NCBI GenBank assembly: GCA_014529385.2
Contig: CM043965.1
Coordinates: 15,254,912 to 15,318,911, forward strand
DNA: 64,000 bases
DNA from: Adiantum capillus-veneris
Lineage: Eukaryota; Streptophyta; Polypodiopsida; Polypodiales; Pteridaceae
Direction: 5' to 3'
The notes below the pieces were generated by a model that saw only the letters and a list, made by a program, of their open reading frames with translations, was not told the origin of the DNA and did not search any database. The position numbers were made by a program, and so were the translations under genes. Of this stretch, positions 34,321-45,235 are shown in pieces. Position 1 is the first letter of the stretch, and each line of letters begins with the position of its first letter.

Positions 34321-35885
34321 ATCTTAGTAGAAAACGTTCAAGCTTTTAGATGCTATGTTGCAAGCCTATGAGGCAAGGCTAAAGAACAATCAAACTTTGA
34401 AATAAATATTACTCACCTATCCCCATCCTGAATTTGAAACCGAACAAATGGAGATGTGTAAAAAGCTCATAGAAACCGCTCAAGCTCTAATACAGCTAGA
34501 CACCTTGAAAAGTCCAAAGCAAGTAAAGCATGTGCCTAAAAGGGTAAAAACAAATGTGCTCAAGGAAAACAACACAGGTAAACAAATCAAAATATTTGGG
34601 TTTTGTGACGGATGTGGATGGGATCACCTACTCAAAAACTACACTAAGAATCCAGACAACAGGATCAAACCAACAATAATAGAAAAGGAGGGAGCCTTGG
34701 ATCCAAGGGTTGTTGTGAACACAACGGATGAAGCTAAATTGCTTGAGATGCCACCAATTCCTGAAGTGGAAGAGCCGTGGCCACATTCACTATGGGAGAC
34801 AATAAAAAATAGAAAATATGAAAGTGCCATGTTGTTATCAGCACCAATCCCTTAGGTCAACATGGATCGTGAGATCTATCCTCAGTCATTATATGGGAAT
34901 GCAGGTACAAAAGTATCTGTGGAGAGTAAAACAACAACCAAAAGGACTTTGCCATCCTTTATAGGGGAACATGAGACAAAATATAAAGTGAGAATCATAC
35001 CATCTCAATGGAATTTGATTCCATAGATGACGGATACAAAGAGCTTACATGATCTCATGTGTTCTTCTATAAGATGCACCATCACTCTCATTGAACTTCT
35101 GAAAAGTTGACCACATTTGTGGGGACAAATGAGCAAAAACCTTAAAAAAATGGGGTTGAAAATCCATCTGAAAGATAGACTTGTAGGTGAAATCATGGAA
35201 ACAGATCAACCAGAAAAACCTAGAGCCTGTACAAATGAATAAGGTGAGTGACTATTATGAAGGTGATAAAGGAAACACAACCTTATTGCTAGAGTACAAT
35301 GGGGTAAAGATGATAGCAATACTTAACAGTGGAGCCAAGGTAGCCATTGCTACATAAGAGAAATGGGAAAGACCAGCTCTCAAGAAAACGTGTATGAAAT
35401 TGCAACTAGCAGACGGGTATGTGGGGAGACCCTTAGGAATGTTGAAACAAGTCATTGTATCCTCTTGTAGAATAGAGTACAAACATACTTTTGATGTGAT
35501 TGATTTTGGAAAAGGCAAAAACTTTGAAGTTATTTTGGTGCGACCATTTATGCATCAGCTCAAAATATTCAGGGTTGGGATTGCGATCATCTCTATTTGC
35601 GACATAAGGGTATCACAACCAAGGTCAATATGAAGGATCATAGTTATAGGGATGTAAACCGCATCCAGATAGAAGACTTTGGTGTAACTAATGACTCAAG
35701 AACACAGCTTCCTGCTTGGTTAATGAAGAATGCATATATTTGGATGTGTGGAGCGTCGAGTCTAGGAGGATTGCATCCTAGGCTGCTCTATAGAAAATAA
35801 CTATTATGTGAAAGAGCCATTTCTAAAGGAGTTTTTTGAACCCTTTGGATGGGAGAAATTACTATACCTTCGAGACGAGAAAGAC
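34321..35885 (+). pseudogene. pol: G-family fragment 3: gag end and first protease (plus)
   Basis: Aligns with G-plus 52280-53720: LLDAMLQAYEARLKNNQT and YPHPEFETEQMEMCKKLIE (G-plus: YPHPAYKKERLKMCKELIQ), a zinc knuckle-like FGFCDGCGWDHLLKNY, PPIPEVEEPWPHSLWE. The protease active site is IAILNSGAK (Asn for the catalytic Asp), then VIVSSCRIEYKHTFDVIDFG. It ends at FFEPFGWEK, where the unclassified fragment at 35889 begins. Several stops. Confidence 0.78.
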
Positions 35886-35888
35886 TAG

Positions 35889-36290
35889 GTGTTAAAATAT
35901 ACACATTTTTACATTTCTGATGACAAAGATCATGACACGCTCTTTGTGCAACATTGCTTGCAACTGCATAGTGTTTGGCTTTAAAATCAGGGATTCAACT
36001 TCTTGAAGTGGCACTGGGTGTGGTCAGATGGATGTGCTGCTCAATTCAAGTCATCTAGACTGTTCTTCTTCGTGTCAAGGTATGCCTGGTTTTATTCCAC
36101 CTCTGATGAAAAGTTTCCAGAAATTTTTTTCTGCCCATCATTGAAGGTGGGTCATTGTTTTAGGTACTATGGTTTGATTGGCATTGAAATGCTGTGGAGT
36201 TTCTTTGCCTCGGGCCACGGGAAAGGGGAGCATGATGGGGTAGGGGCAGTTGTTAAGAGGGCTTTAACACATGAGCAATTAAAGGCTGAT
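35889..36290 (+). pseudogene. Unclassified domain fragment (WSDG / HGKG type)
   Basis: A continuous plus-strand frame with one stop (after QLHSVWL, near 35981). It reads HFYISDDKDHDTLFVQHCL, then after the stop FLKWHWVWSDGCAAQFKSSR, LFFFVSRYAWFY and LWSFFASGHGKGEHDGVGAV followed by VKRALTHEQLK. Conserved-looking Asp, Gln-Phe-Lys and His-Gly-Lys-Gly clusters suggest a real protein domain. I do not recognise a named family. From memory, similar signatures occur in uncharacterised eukaryotic proteins that may derive from DNA transposons. Its right end is cut at about 36290 by element E. Confidence 0.6.
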
Positions 36291-37020
36291 GCATGGCCCA
36301 TGCGAACACATCTTTATAGTGCTGGAACATATGTCGTGCCTTCTCTTTCATCATAGGATTCAGATGTTTATTGACCTTGATCAATCTAGGGTTTTCCTCA
36401 GACCCCAAATTCCATTCCTCTATCTCTTGATCCTCTAGAAGCAACCAGTTAGGCCCTCCACCCTTTCTCTTGGTTGACTCCTTAGTGTAATCCCAAGACG
36501 ATCCTCTGACCTCTGAATTACTATTCTGATTTTCAATAGCTCCTCCAGAGTGTGCCTGTTCTACTGGTGTGCTGAAATCAACTGGTCCTTCCGGCCTTCC
36601 AGTTAGCTAAACTGGACGTTCTCCTGAATTCAGTTTAGTGAACTGGTCTGGAAATTCTTTCTTTTGTTTTTCCACTTGATTTTTGTTCAGTAAAATTGCA
36701 TTGAGATCTATCTCTGTTAATGGAAAAATATTCATAGCCGCTAACATTCTATCAATTTTCTTCACCTTATACTTCTGGCAAAGCTCTTTGGGTCTCAGTT
36801 CCTTTCTCCAACTTCTAGTGTTATTCATCTGAATCTAAATTCTGCCATCACTGGCCCCTTGTATTGTCAGAGTTTGATTAGCATAGTTATGAACATCCTG
36901 TGCCGTTCGCAGCCATGGGCGTCCCAGTAGCATCCCATACGCTCCTTGCACATCTAGTACTAGGAAACTAGCTTTGAACTTTTTTTTGCCCACTCTTATC
37001 TGCCATTAGGAAAAGTTTGG
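36285..37020 (-). pseudogene. pol: Element E protease C-terminus and start of reverse transcriptase
   Basis: Minus frames read FLVLDVQGAYGMLLGRPWLR (protease end), frame 36607-36828, then EEWNLGSEENPRLIKVNKHL and MFQHYKDVFAWAMHQP, the conserved entry to RT in gypsy elements. The sequence breaks off before the catalytic domain. Confidence 0.75.
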
Positions 37021-37029
37021 ACTAAAAAA

Positions 37030-37480
37030 TGGGCCTTGTAAGAATTGTTGATGTGGCATAGCTTTCAAAAAGTGGGGATCGATAAATGTTTTGCAAATAA
37101 TATCCAAACTTGTTGGAGGTTGGATATTTAGAATCTACTCTTCAAATGCTGTCTATTGATATATATCATGCATGTATCGGACATTGCCTTCATGTAGATC
37201 TAGAAAAAAGTGATTTTAGATTACCGTAACGGTAACAAAACCTAGCTGTTTGAAAAAAAATGGCATAACTTTCATAGAAGTCATCCAAACTTTTCAGACC
37301 TTGTCTCTTTAGAATCCATTTTTCAAGAACTTTCCAATGATAGGTCATATCATGAGGTTCTAAGCAATATTTAGAGGGGTCTATCGGGTTACTTTCTTTT
37401 GTACAACTTTGATGATGTGGCACTCTTAAAAGGTCCAAAAATGAGTTCAAAATTTTCCTAATGATACTTTCTATCATACC
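37030..37480. other. Insertion inside element E protease
   Basis: Between VVQATGM and VGKKKFKASFLVLDVQG about 430 bp do not belong to a protease. They include two diverged copies of a segment ending GAAAG(T/C)TATGCCA on minus (near 37270 and 37060). The source is unknown. Confidence 0.55.
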
Positions 37481-37499
37481 AGTTGCCTGTACCACTCGA

Positions 37500-38301
37500 T
37501 GACTCCGCCATTCAAACTTTGGAAGGTGTTGGTTTCAGGTTTGTTATTCCCATCCTTTGCTGAAGATTTGCTCCCAGAATGTTTACCCCTGCTCCTCCAT
37601 CTAGTATGACGCTCGATAGTGGTTCCCACTATTTTTGAACTTTGTAATCCACTTGAATCACCAACACTTCATCATCTCTGATAGCTACCAAGTCAATTGA
37701 TCTGGCCTCCACCTCAGCCTTCATTCGCTGTCTGATGAATTTCGCTGCTTCAGACAAAGTTCTTCTAATGTTCTCTAACTCCACAATGAGTTTTTCAATT
37801 CTGTCACAAATCTTGACATGAATTTCCTCTTTCACATGATCAGAGTTGTTATCAGAACTGGTAGTATCTTCAATACCATTCCCTTATTTTAGTGCTTTCA
37901 GCTCCTTTATCAGTTCCCAACTCTTCCATCAACCCTTGTACTGCAGCCAACATGGTCTTAGGTATCCCAGGCTTTGACTGATCTGGTTGTGCTATCTCAA
38001 AAAACCGAGTAGGTATCTTTTGAATGACCCGGGCGTCAGAACTCTCTGGCTGCTCTGGCAGCTTCTTGGCTAAATCCTCTGTGATTTTTGGAGCTAGTTC
38101 TCTCTACTCGTGCCATTCATCAACCACCTTTTCTTTACCCTTGGCCTTCCATACCTCTCTCTGTTGAGCCCATTTGCTACTTTTAGGAGTGACTGGTTTT
38201 GATGGATTTTCTGGAATTTCCTCAATCACCACCTCTTTACTTCGTGTAACTGCTCGTATAGGAACTGGTTTTGGAACCTTCGCCTCAGTATCCGCAGGCA
38301 C
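37500..38301 (-). pseudogene. pol: Element E Gag-Pol linker and protease N-terminus
   Basis: Frames 38104-38301 and 37629-37835 (charged, KFIRQRMKAEVEARSIDLVA) lead into a protease active site ILDGGAGVNILGANLQQRMG at about 37550-37620. Asp-Gly-Gly replaces Asp-Ser/Thr-Gly, as is known in several plant gypsy lineages. Stops separate the frames. Confidence 0.7.
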
Positions 38302-38364
38302 AGGTGTTTCTAGACACTGAGCCGCGAAAGGCCCATACTTACCACAAGTATAGAAATTCAGGCT

Positions 38365-39822
38365 TTAACTTTGGAAATTACCATGACCCCGGCCTCGGCT
38401 AGTACCCCCTTGGTATCTACCGTGCCCTGTACAAATAGTACTGAAACCTGGTTTCTCTTCTTGAGAAGCAATGGTAGTTTCCACTCTTACTGGTTCAGCA
38501 TTGGTAAATGCCACCACTGACAAATCTTTTCCCTTCTTGAAATGATGAATTTGAATACCACAGTTGTTCCATAGATGGCCATAGGCTTTGCAATAAGTAC
38601 AATGTGGGCATTTGTTTGAAACATGGTCTTTAGATTTACACTTTGAACACCAGGTTTCCATTCTTCTTATCGGTTGTCTGGTCTGGCTAATTTCAGCAAT
38701 TTGCCAGGCCATGTCTTCAATCTTCTTAGACCAAGATCCCTTCTTAATCTTATCTTTGGTCCTTTCATTTGAGCTACTTTCAGAACTACTAGAAGCTCTA
38801 CTGGAATCATAATCTTCAGTACAAGTACTGCTACTACTGGACCTCCTCTTCTTATGAATCTTTTCCTTCTTAGCTTGTTCTAGCTTCAGGGCTCGCTGCA
38901 CCAAATCATTGAATTTCTTTGTTGGTGCTGGCACCTCCTGTTCCCTAAGCTTCTTACTATGAAAACCATTCAAAAACCATGCTCTCAGCTGTTTTTCAAA
39001 TGGTGGTTCTTGCAGTTGTCTAGTCAGTTCCTTGATTTTCTCAACATAACTTTTGACTGACAATTTTATTTGCTTTATCTTATCCAGCTCATAGAGTATA
39101 TCCTCATCTCCTGTGTTGTCTGAATATTCCAGTCGGAAAGCTTTAAGCAGTTTATTATATGATATGAGTTGGCAAGCCGGGTAATGGTAGTACCATTTCC
39201 TTGCTGCCTCCTTTAATGTTTGTGGAAAGTATTCACCCCAGTCAGCTTCATCAATATTTTTCAACTCAGCATACTGCTCAAAGGCTTGGATATGAACATC
39301 AGGGTCATCCTTCTTTCCCCCTTTGAACATGGGAAAAGAAATTTTCAATGAAGATGTGTAATCATGTCTATCAGCATCATTTCTTCCTCTTCTCACCTTG
39401 GGATCCTGACTCCTTTTTGAAGCTTTCTTATAATGGTCTGTGTCTGCATCCCAATTAATTTTTGCCTCCATCTCAATTTTTGTTTCCTCCTTGGCTTTTC
39501 TACTGGAACTATGGCAACTTCCTTTACTACCTTTGGCTCCTTTGTCCCCATGTATGGTCCGAGAACTCTTGGCCTTGCGTTCTTCCCTTTCAGCCCTTCT
39601 TCTTGTGAACTGACTAGAATACTGAGAGTACTTTGCCTCATCAGCATGACTGTGCTCCTCTTGAGCCTCAGTGTCAATTACTTGTTCTTCCTTGGGATCA
39701 GAATCTCTTTCTGACTCCTCAGGGATAGGGTCAACGCGGTAGGATGGTTTCCGGCCACGGCTGGGTTTGGGTGCCATCACTACAGCTGAAAACTCAAACT
39801 GGGAGAGGAGTTTGCTGGTCAA
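38365..39822 (-). CDS. gag: Element E Gag, intact 485-codon frame
   Basis: The longest open frame in the window. Likely start is either the first Met or MAPKPSRGRK at residue 16. Charged N-terminus, then a retrotransposon-gag core (ISFPMFKGGKKDDPDVHIQA ... WGEYFPQTLKEAARKWYYHY), a Ser-rich linker, and two zinc-knuckle-like motifs: CSKCKSKDHVSNKC and CTYCKAYGHLWNNC. Gag forms the virus-like particle and packages RNA. A Gly/Arg-rich tail (GTSRGRGHG) ends the frame. It may still be expressible, although its pol is gone. Confidence 0.88.
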   Translation of the reverse strand: MTSKLLSQFEFSAVVMAPKPSRGRKPSYRVDPIPEESERDSDPKEEQVIDTEAQEEHSHADEAKYSQYSSQFTRRRAEREERKAKSSRTIHGDKGAKGSKGSCHSSSRKAKEETKIEMEAKINWDADTDHYKKASKRSQDPKVRRGRNDADRHDYTSSLKISFPMFKGGKKDDPDVHIQAFEQYAELKNIDEADWGEYFPQTLKEAARKWYYHYPACQLISYNKLLKAFRLEYSDNTGDEDILYELDKIKQIKLSVKSYVEKIKELTRQLQEPPFEKQLRAWFLNGFHSKKLREQEVPAPTKKFNDLVQRALKLEQAKKEKIHKKRRSSSSSTCTEDYDSSRASSSSESSSNERTKDKIKKGSWSKKIEDMAWQIAEISQTRQPIRRMETWCSKCKSKDHVSNKCPHCTYCKAYGHLWNNCGIQIHHFKKGKDLSVVAFTNAEPVRVETTIASQEEKPGFSTICTGHGRYQGGTSRGRGHGNFQS

Positions 39823-39894
39823 CGAGCAACAACTCTAGCCACCGTGATCACCAAAATGGAATTTGAGCTGATCTCTTTAGATAGCTGATTCCAG

Positions 39895-40740
39895 TGTTAG
39901 AATTTACATCTACTGGTGATTTGTTAGTTCAATCAGTAGAACTGGAAGAGAAGATAAAAACTGAACTGGAATAGTTACATGAATTGAAATACATCTACTG
40001 AGGAGAGGGACAGACTGAATGACTGGAATTAGTGTTCAGATTCAGATTCAAATTCAGAGTTCAGGAATAATGAATACAAGGTATATCTAACTGAAGTACA
40101 CTCAACTTCTGTATTAAGGATTACAGAATAGGATTACAAGTGAGGATAGTGTAGCTCAAAAACAGCTTCAGGACTAAAACGACACAACTAAGAGTAAGAA
40201 GTCAAAAGATAAACAACCCAAAAGTACAGCCAACCCGATTACAATGTAATGGGTCCTATTTATAGCCCTTTGAAGTTACTGTAGTAACCGTCATGGTAGT
40301 TATTGACTGGTCCGCTGCTTGGCTTCAAGGAGCCGGTTCCCACCTATTAAGACTGTCTCCGCCATCTACACCTCCCTTCTCCATTGATCACTCAGCATTA
40401 CCTTCACACCTCTACAGAAATCTGTAGATATACAACATTGGATACTTCTAATGTGTCTTTATCAACACCTCTCTTCTCCATTGATCACTTAGTCCCACCT
40501 TCACACCTCTATGGAAACTTGGAGATCTTCAACATGAGTGCTTCTGGATTATCTTCATCAACACCTTCTTTGGTCCTTCTTCCTCATCTAGGTGTGAAGG
40601 TGAGGTTAATCACTCAACCTCACCTTAAAACCTGTACATGAAGGTATAGATCTGAAGCAATAGTAGCTTCTTCTTGAGTATCTTCATCAACACCTTCATC
40701 AGTCCTTGTTCCTAATCTAGCTTTGAAATGATCTCTCCTC
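39895..40740 (-). repeat. Element E LTR (far end uncertain)
   Basis: Begins TGTTAGAATTTACATC next to the PBS-like site. Region 40370-40720 holds degenerate tandem units of roughly 95-115 bp (CTTCTCCATTGATCACT...CCTTCACACCTCTA...TCATCAACACC). I cannot place the outer LTR end. Confidence 0.5.
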
Positions 40741-41040
40741 ACTCATCCACATCATTTTGGAGGTTTGGCATAGGGGGACTGTTGGGTAAGATCATTAGGC
40801 TTCTTTAGCATATGCGTTAGTAAGAAAAGTGAGCTTCATTCCTACTTCCAATGTTCTCGTATCTTTTCTCACTCACCATACTAGTTTTTGTTTCCATCTT
40901 GCATGTAGAGATTTGTAGCAGTGCCATTGTCTGTCTTTGTATACATCTTAGCATTTTTCATTATGCCACACTAATAAAAACTGTGTATGTGAACCAATCT
41001 TCATTTTTGTCAAAGCATGTGTTTCATTGATTTCATGGCT
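40740..41040. other. Spacer
   Basis: No gene. GCATAGGGGGACTGTTGGGTAAG at 40766-40788 looks like a plus-strand polypurine tract followed by an LTR start, but no element body is found to match it. Confidence 0.35.
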
Positions 41041-41285
41041 TCTTTAGGTGCTGCTCAACATGGGAGTTTTATTGACTCAATACGTTGCACCAATGTGCAA
41101 GACGATAGCAGTTCTTCACTTGCTATCATGACTACGAATTATTTATGTGGGTGAAAATGGAGCTAAGTTCATGCAGTTTACACAAGGTATCAAGCAAACA
41201 TATGGCTTCTCCGACACACCATTGGAATGGGAAGATCATGGGTTTCAAGAAAACTCAAGATGGCAAGCGTCTACCAAAGGTACAA
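41040..41285 (+). other. Possible exon remnant, left of the solo LTR
   Basis: A plus-strand reading with one frame break encodes AAQHGSFIDSIRCTNVQDDS and then ENGAKFMQFTQGIKQTYGF and LEWEDHGFQENSRWQ, followed by GTACAATAT, which could be a splice donor. The product is not recognised. With 43435-43785 it could form exons of one unknown gene or older transposon. Confidence 0.3.
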
Positions 41286-41930
41286 TATCTGTACATAGCT
41301 TCTCTATTGGTGCTTGACATGTCTTTGCATCAACCTAGGTTTCTTGCAAATTGTACATGTTCTGATTCTATTTAAATGTTTTGGATTGTACCATTTATGC
41401 TTTTACCTCTTAGGTGTAATGGAAATGGCCTATGAACTTTGAGAATAGCGGAATTAGGAAATTAGGAAATTAGGTGAAGCACTTTTGAGAGATTACTTTG
41501 TGAGCATAGCGGGTGAACTTAATTGATGATAGCAACATAAACATGGTACCTAGTTAACTTGGCATGAACATTACTTTTGCAAGAGAGAGAGTTTAGAGAA
41601 CATGACAATAGTTGAGGACCGGATTCATATGGAGCCGGTCCCCCCTCCACGGTCCCCCCTCCAATAGGCATTTGTATTATAGTTTCTCCCATCAAGAGAG
41701 ACTTGGTACAATACAATCTTTGTGTTCCTTGTAACCTATGTGATGCAATGAAGATGGAAAGCTTCATGAATCACAAGCATAACATAAACTTGAAGAAAGC
41801 ATTAACTACCCCAAGCCTCAGTCCCTAGGCCTCAAACACCTTCGAAGGTGGAGAGAGCTAGCGGGGAATGAGGATAGGGAAGAGGAAGAAGAAACATTCC
41901 ATAGGAGAAAGAAATAGCTCCTCACTTATC

Positions 41931-42125
41931 ATTACTCTTCTTGCTAGCATATATAATAGCATAATAATGAAGATGGAGAAGATGCTTAATCATTGAAGCA
42001 TAGCTCTTGGTTGGATTTGCATTCCATTACTCTTCTTGCTAGCATATATAATAGCATAATAATGAAGATGGAGAAGATGGCAAGCTTAATCATTGAAGCA
42101 TAGCTCTTGGTTGGATTTGCATTCC
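41931..42125. repeat. 95-100-bp tandem duplication inside the solo LTR
   Basis: ATTACTCTTCTTGCTAGCAT starts both copies, at 41931 and 42026. The second copy has five extra bases (GCAAG). The related LTR at 62980-63090 has one copy, so the duplication is specific to this LTR. Confidence 0.93.
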
Positions 42126-42221
42126 ATAGCCAAGAGTGTTGGTGTAGGCTTTCACTCTCACAAGCTTGGAGAAGGAGGTGGTGTTCCTCAACTTTCACCA
42201 AGTGAGAATATCCTTGCAAAT

Positions 42222-42223
<2 letters not shown>

Positions 42224-42268
<45 letters not shown>
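42224..42268. repeat. (TG)n microsatellite
   Basis: Uninterrupted run inside the solo LTR. The related LTR near 63180 has only a short GTGTGTATGTGCGAGTGTGTGTG. Confidence 0.96.
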
Positions 42269-42269
<1 letters not shown>

Positions 42270-42724
42270 AGTATATCCCCCTAGCACCCCCCTTTCTTGT
42301 TTTGGGCGAAAATTCTTCTTGCTACAAGATCATTGGACCCCTCTCCCCTTAGCCAATCACATCCAACATGCAGTCAAGCTTATAGGTAGTCCTTTGACAA
42401 GTGTCTTCCTTACCCCTTAGAGAGAGAGAGCTTGAAAATATCTAGATGTTTGCTAGATGGAAGTAGAATCTCATTGGACCCCTCTTTAGCCCAACCAATA
42501 GCATTCAAGCACACCATGTGGTTAAGCTTAGTGAGAGTCTGTCATGTGTCCCATGTGCTCTTTTAGAATTGCCCTAACTTTGAGATTTTTATGCATAGGA
42601 AGTTTCTCAAGCAACTTCCTCATTAAGTGAGTAGGTTCTCTTTTTGACTCAAGCATCTTACCCCCCATGCATAGGGAGATTCTCAAGAAACTTCCTCATT
42701 AAATGTGACAAGTACCTCAAGTAC

Positions 42725-42965
42725 CTTAGTCATCAAGCATGACAAGCACCTTAGGTGGGGTTCCCACCTCAAGCACAACCTTAGCTGGCTTAAGTTTAGG
42801 TCGGGTTCCCACATCAAGCACAACCCTAGCTTGCTTAAGTTTAGGTCGAGTTCCCACCGCAAGCACAACTCTAGCTTGCTTACGGTTCCCACCTCAAGCA
42901 CAACCCTATCTTGCTTAAGTTTAGGTCGGGTTCCCACCTCAAGCTCAGCCCTAGCTTTCAGCCCT
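42725..42965. repeat. GGTTCCCACCTCAAGCACAACC tandem repeat
   Basis: About 55-bp units (AGGT(C)GGGTTCCCAC.TCAAGCACAACCCTAGCTTGCTTAAGTTT) occur four to five times with small indels. A shorter relic is at 63620-63850 in the F LTR. Confidence 0.85.
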
Positions 42966-43434
42966 AGCTTTCAGCCCTAGCTTTCTTAAGGTCAAAGGAC
43001 TTTTAACACTAACCATTGGAGGTATTTAATGAAGCTAACCCTAAGGTCTTTTAAGCTTCATTAGTTGCAAATTGCTCTTTGATAGAGTACCTCCTTTTGG
43101 ACCCCTATTGAGATGTAACAATCTCTCCTGTTGGTCCCCTGCTGAGGTAAGTCTAGAAGCACTTATTGCACATTGCTCTTTGATGGACCATCTCCTTTTG
43201 GACCTCTATTGAGATGCATCCATATCTCCTTTTGGTCCCGTGTTGAGATAGGTCTAGAAGCACATGTCTCTATTCTAACTCTTGTTCCCGTTTATTCTCC
43301 CACATTAAATGATCAGTTTAATATGACAAATCATTTGGTAAAGTTAGATATTATATTTTATGACATTAGGTTTCTTCAATATATGCATAATTTGGTGTGT
43401 TTTCCTTTCATATATTTTTCCATATAACTTTGCA

Positions 43435-43785
43435 GAGTGGGAGTCAATGGAATCCTTTACAGGAGGCTTTGAAGCTATTTATGTGGACCTTGGAAACTTT
43501 TTATATGCAGAGTGTTTATCTTGAAAGCTTCCCTCACAAGAGATATTCCTCTATGGTCACACTTATGCCACATCAAATACTCTATTATTGGTGAAAATTG
43601 GTATGCAGATACCATATTTCAAAAAGCAAGACTTGTCAATGAAATTTCCATATAGAAGATGGAAGCAAACAATGGGAGTATGGGAGGCGCTCGACTCCAA
43701 TATTGTTTTGCAAAAGATTGTGGACCTTCAAATATTCCCCCACACTAATATTGTTCCCAATAGTTGTGTCAATGATGATGAATGA
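43435..43785 (+). other. Possible exon remnant, right of the solo LTR
   Basis: After a CTTTGCAG acceptor-like site, one frame reads EWESMESFTGGFEAIYVDLG, a single stop, then IFLYGHTYATSNTLL and, to the stop at 43785, 66 more codons. An alternative frame gives GENWYADTIFQKARLVNEIS. No family recognised; possibly a pseudogene. Confidence 0.3.
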
Positions 43786-43789
43786 CACA

Positions 43790-45230
43790 TTAGCAATCTT
43801 TGCAAGTACCTTAGTCTATGAATAGTATTCTTTTTGTGTGGATAGCAAAATTGTAAGGTCTAGAAAAGAGAAGGGTTTTACTTGTAGGGACATCTCATTC
43901 CCGTAATGTATCATTGTACAAGCTCAAACAAAGGGCCTTATCATAATGAAAATTTTGTTTTACATCCCAACTCTGTGCATAACTATTGATTATAAAGTTT
44001 AATTTAAGCTCTTTTAATCTTTCATTCAATTTTATAGGTGTGATTATTTTGGTATTTCATGAATTTTTTGAGTTCTGAGAATTTCAACATTAAAAGTAAT
44101 CAAGTCTTAGAAAATGCAATCCAAGAATTGTATTATTGTGCAAGTGCACATTTAGTTCTCTATTTATCTTCTCCACAAAAAAATAACTTAAAACTCAATT
44201 TTAGTAATTAAGTGAATTCTAAGTAGTACTACCGGAGGCACACATGTCTGAATATGAACTCATTTTAAATGACTTACACCATATGATTGGCGATTGATTT
44301 TCTAAAGCATGTGTCCAAATCTAACAATATTTTTTTATATTGCCTATTGAAATTTGTCAAAGGTCTTGCTAAGAGGGATTACAAGGTAGATGATCACAAT
44401 GGCCTCATCGACTTGGGCATGGGGTGCATAGGTATACAATTTCTTAATTGGGACATGGTCCTAGCTTTTCTAGTGCTTCAGTATACGGAGAGGGATAAGA
44501 ACAAAGAAAAAAGCACGAGGAGAGATAGGAGGTTAAAGATATAAGCGAGCATGAAGAGGCCTCAATGAAGCTTGTGCTCCTACATGACTCTAATCTGACG
44601 GACAACATAAATTAAAAACTAGGTAGAGATGAGGTTCTAGACTTCCATCTAGTCCATTTGCATGCAATGGTGATGAAGGGTCATCAATTTCTTTTTGTCA
44701 AATGAAATTTTCAAAGACGATTAGACTTCGGTATTATAAGCAAAATTCTTAATTATTTCACGCTCCAGCCTTTAATATGGAGCTTTGGAAATTATGGGAT
44801 TTATGCTCTTTTTATATTTTTGTATATCATGCAAAGCGACTATGATGGCTCTCCATTTCCTATTCTTTTTGTTCATTGGTGGTGGGGGAGGAGGTGATTG
44901 TTGTTTCCATGCAAGGACATAGTTCTTGTACTTTTTTCTTTACTCTATAGGATTGTCCGTTCCTCTGTGGTTTGAGTTGTATTCTTCTTCCTCTTTTAAA
45001 ATTTCTTTGGCATGGTCACTAAGGGTCTGGTCTTGTGTATCCTCTTTCTAAGAAGTCTACTTATTTGAGAAAATGGGGTCACTTGGAAAAAGATTCAAAA
45101 GAATGTGTTGTGTTTGGGACTTGTTGGGTCCATCAAAGTATGGGGTTTTATTTGCACCATGATCAAGTTACAAGCCTCATTTTTGGAGCGAAAAATTGGA
45201 GTTTTTCATACGAGGCCATGTTTCGAGGGT
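43790..45230. other. Intergenic AT-rich DNA
   Basis: No coding or repeat structure supported. Confidence 0.4.
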
Positions 45231-45235
45231 AGATT

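Larger units (their letters stand above)
36285..39894 (-). mobile_element. Element E: Ty3/gypsy, 5' half, minus strand
   Basis: On minus: PBS-like TGGAATCAGCTATC (39880-39893), intact Gag, protease split by an insertion, and the N-terminal part of RT (YKDVFAWAMHQP) where it stops at about 36285. The LTR boundary is TGTTAGAATTTACATC at 39895 (plus reading). No pol catalytic domains remain. It differs from the CV, G and F families. Confidence 0.75.
41415..43365 (-). mobile_element. Solo LTR of the F family, 1951 bp, with TTAGG target duplication
   Basis: Starts TGTAATGGAAATGGCC and ends TATTTTATGACA; flanked by TTAGG at 41410-41414 and 43366-43370. It aligns with 62500-64000, the LTR next to the F gag. 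No internal region is left, so it arose by LTR-LTR recombination. Orientation (minus) is inferred from F. Internal features are a tandem duplication, a (TG)n run and a C-rich tandem region around 42740-42970. Confidence 0.92.

Noticed and set aside
40766-40788. Polypurine tract and LTR start of a plus-strand copia element
   Set aside because: No matching second LTR or coding region found.
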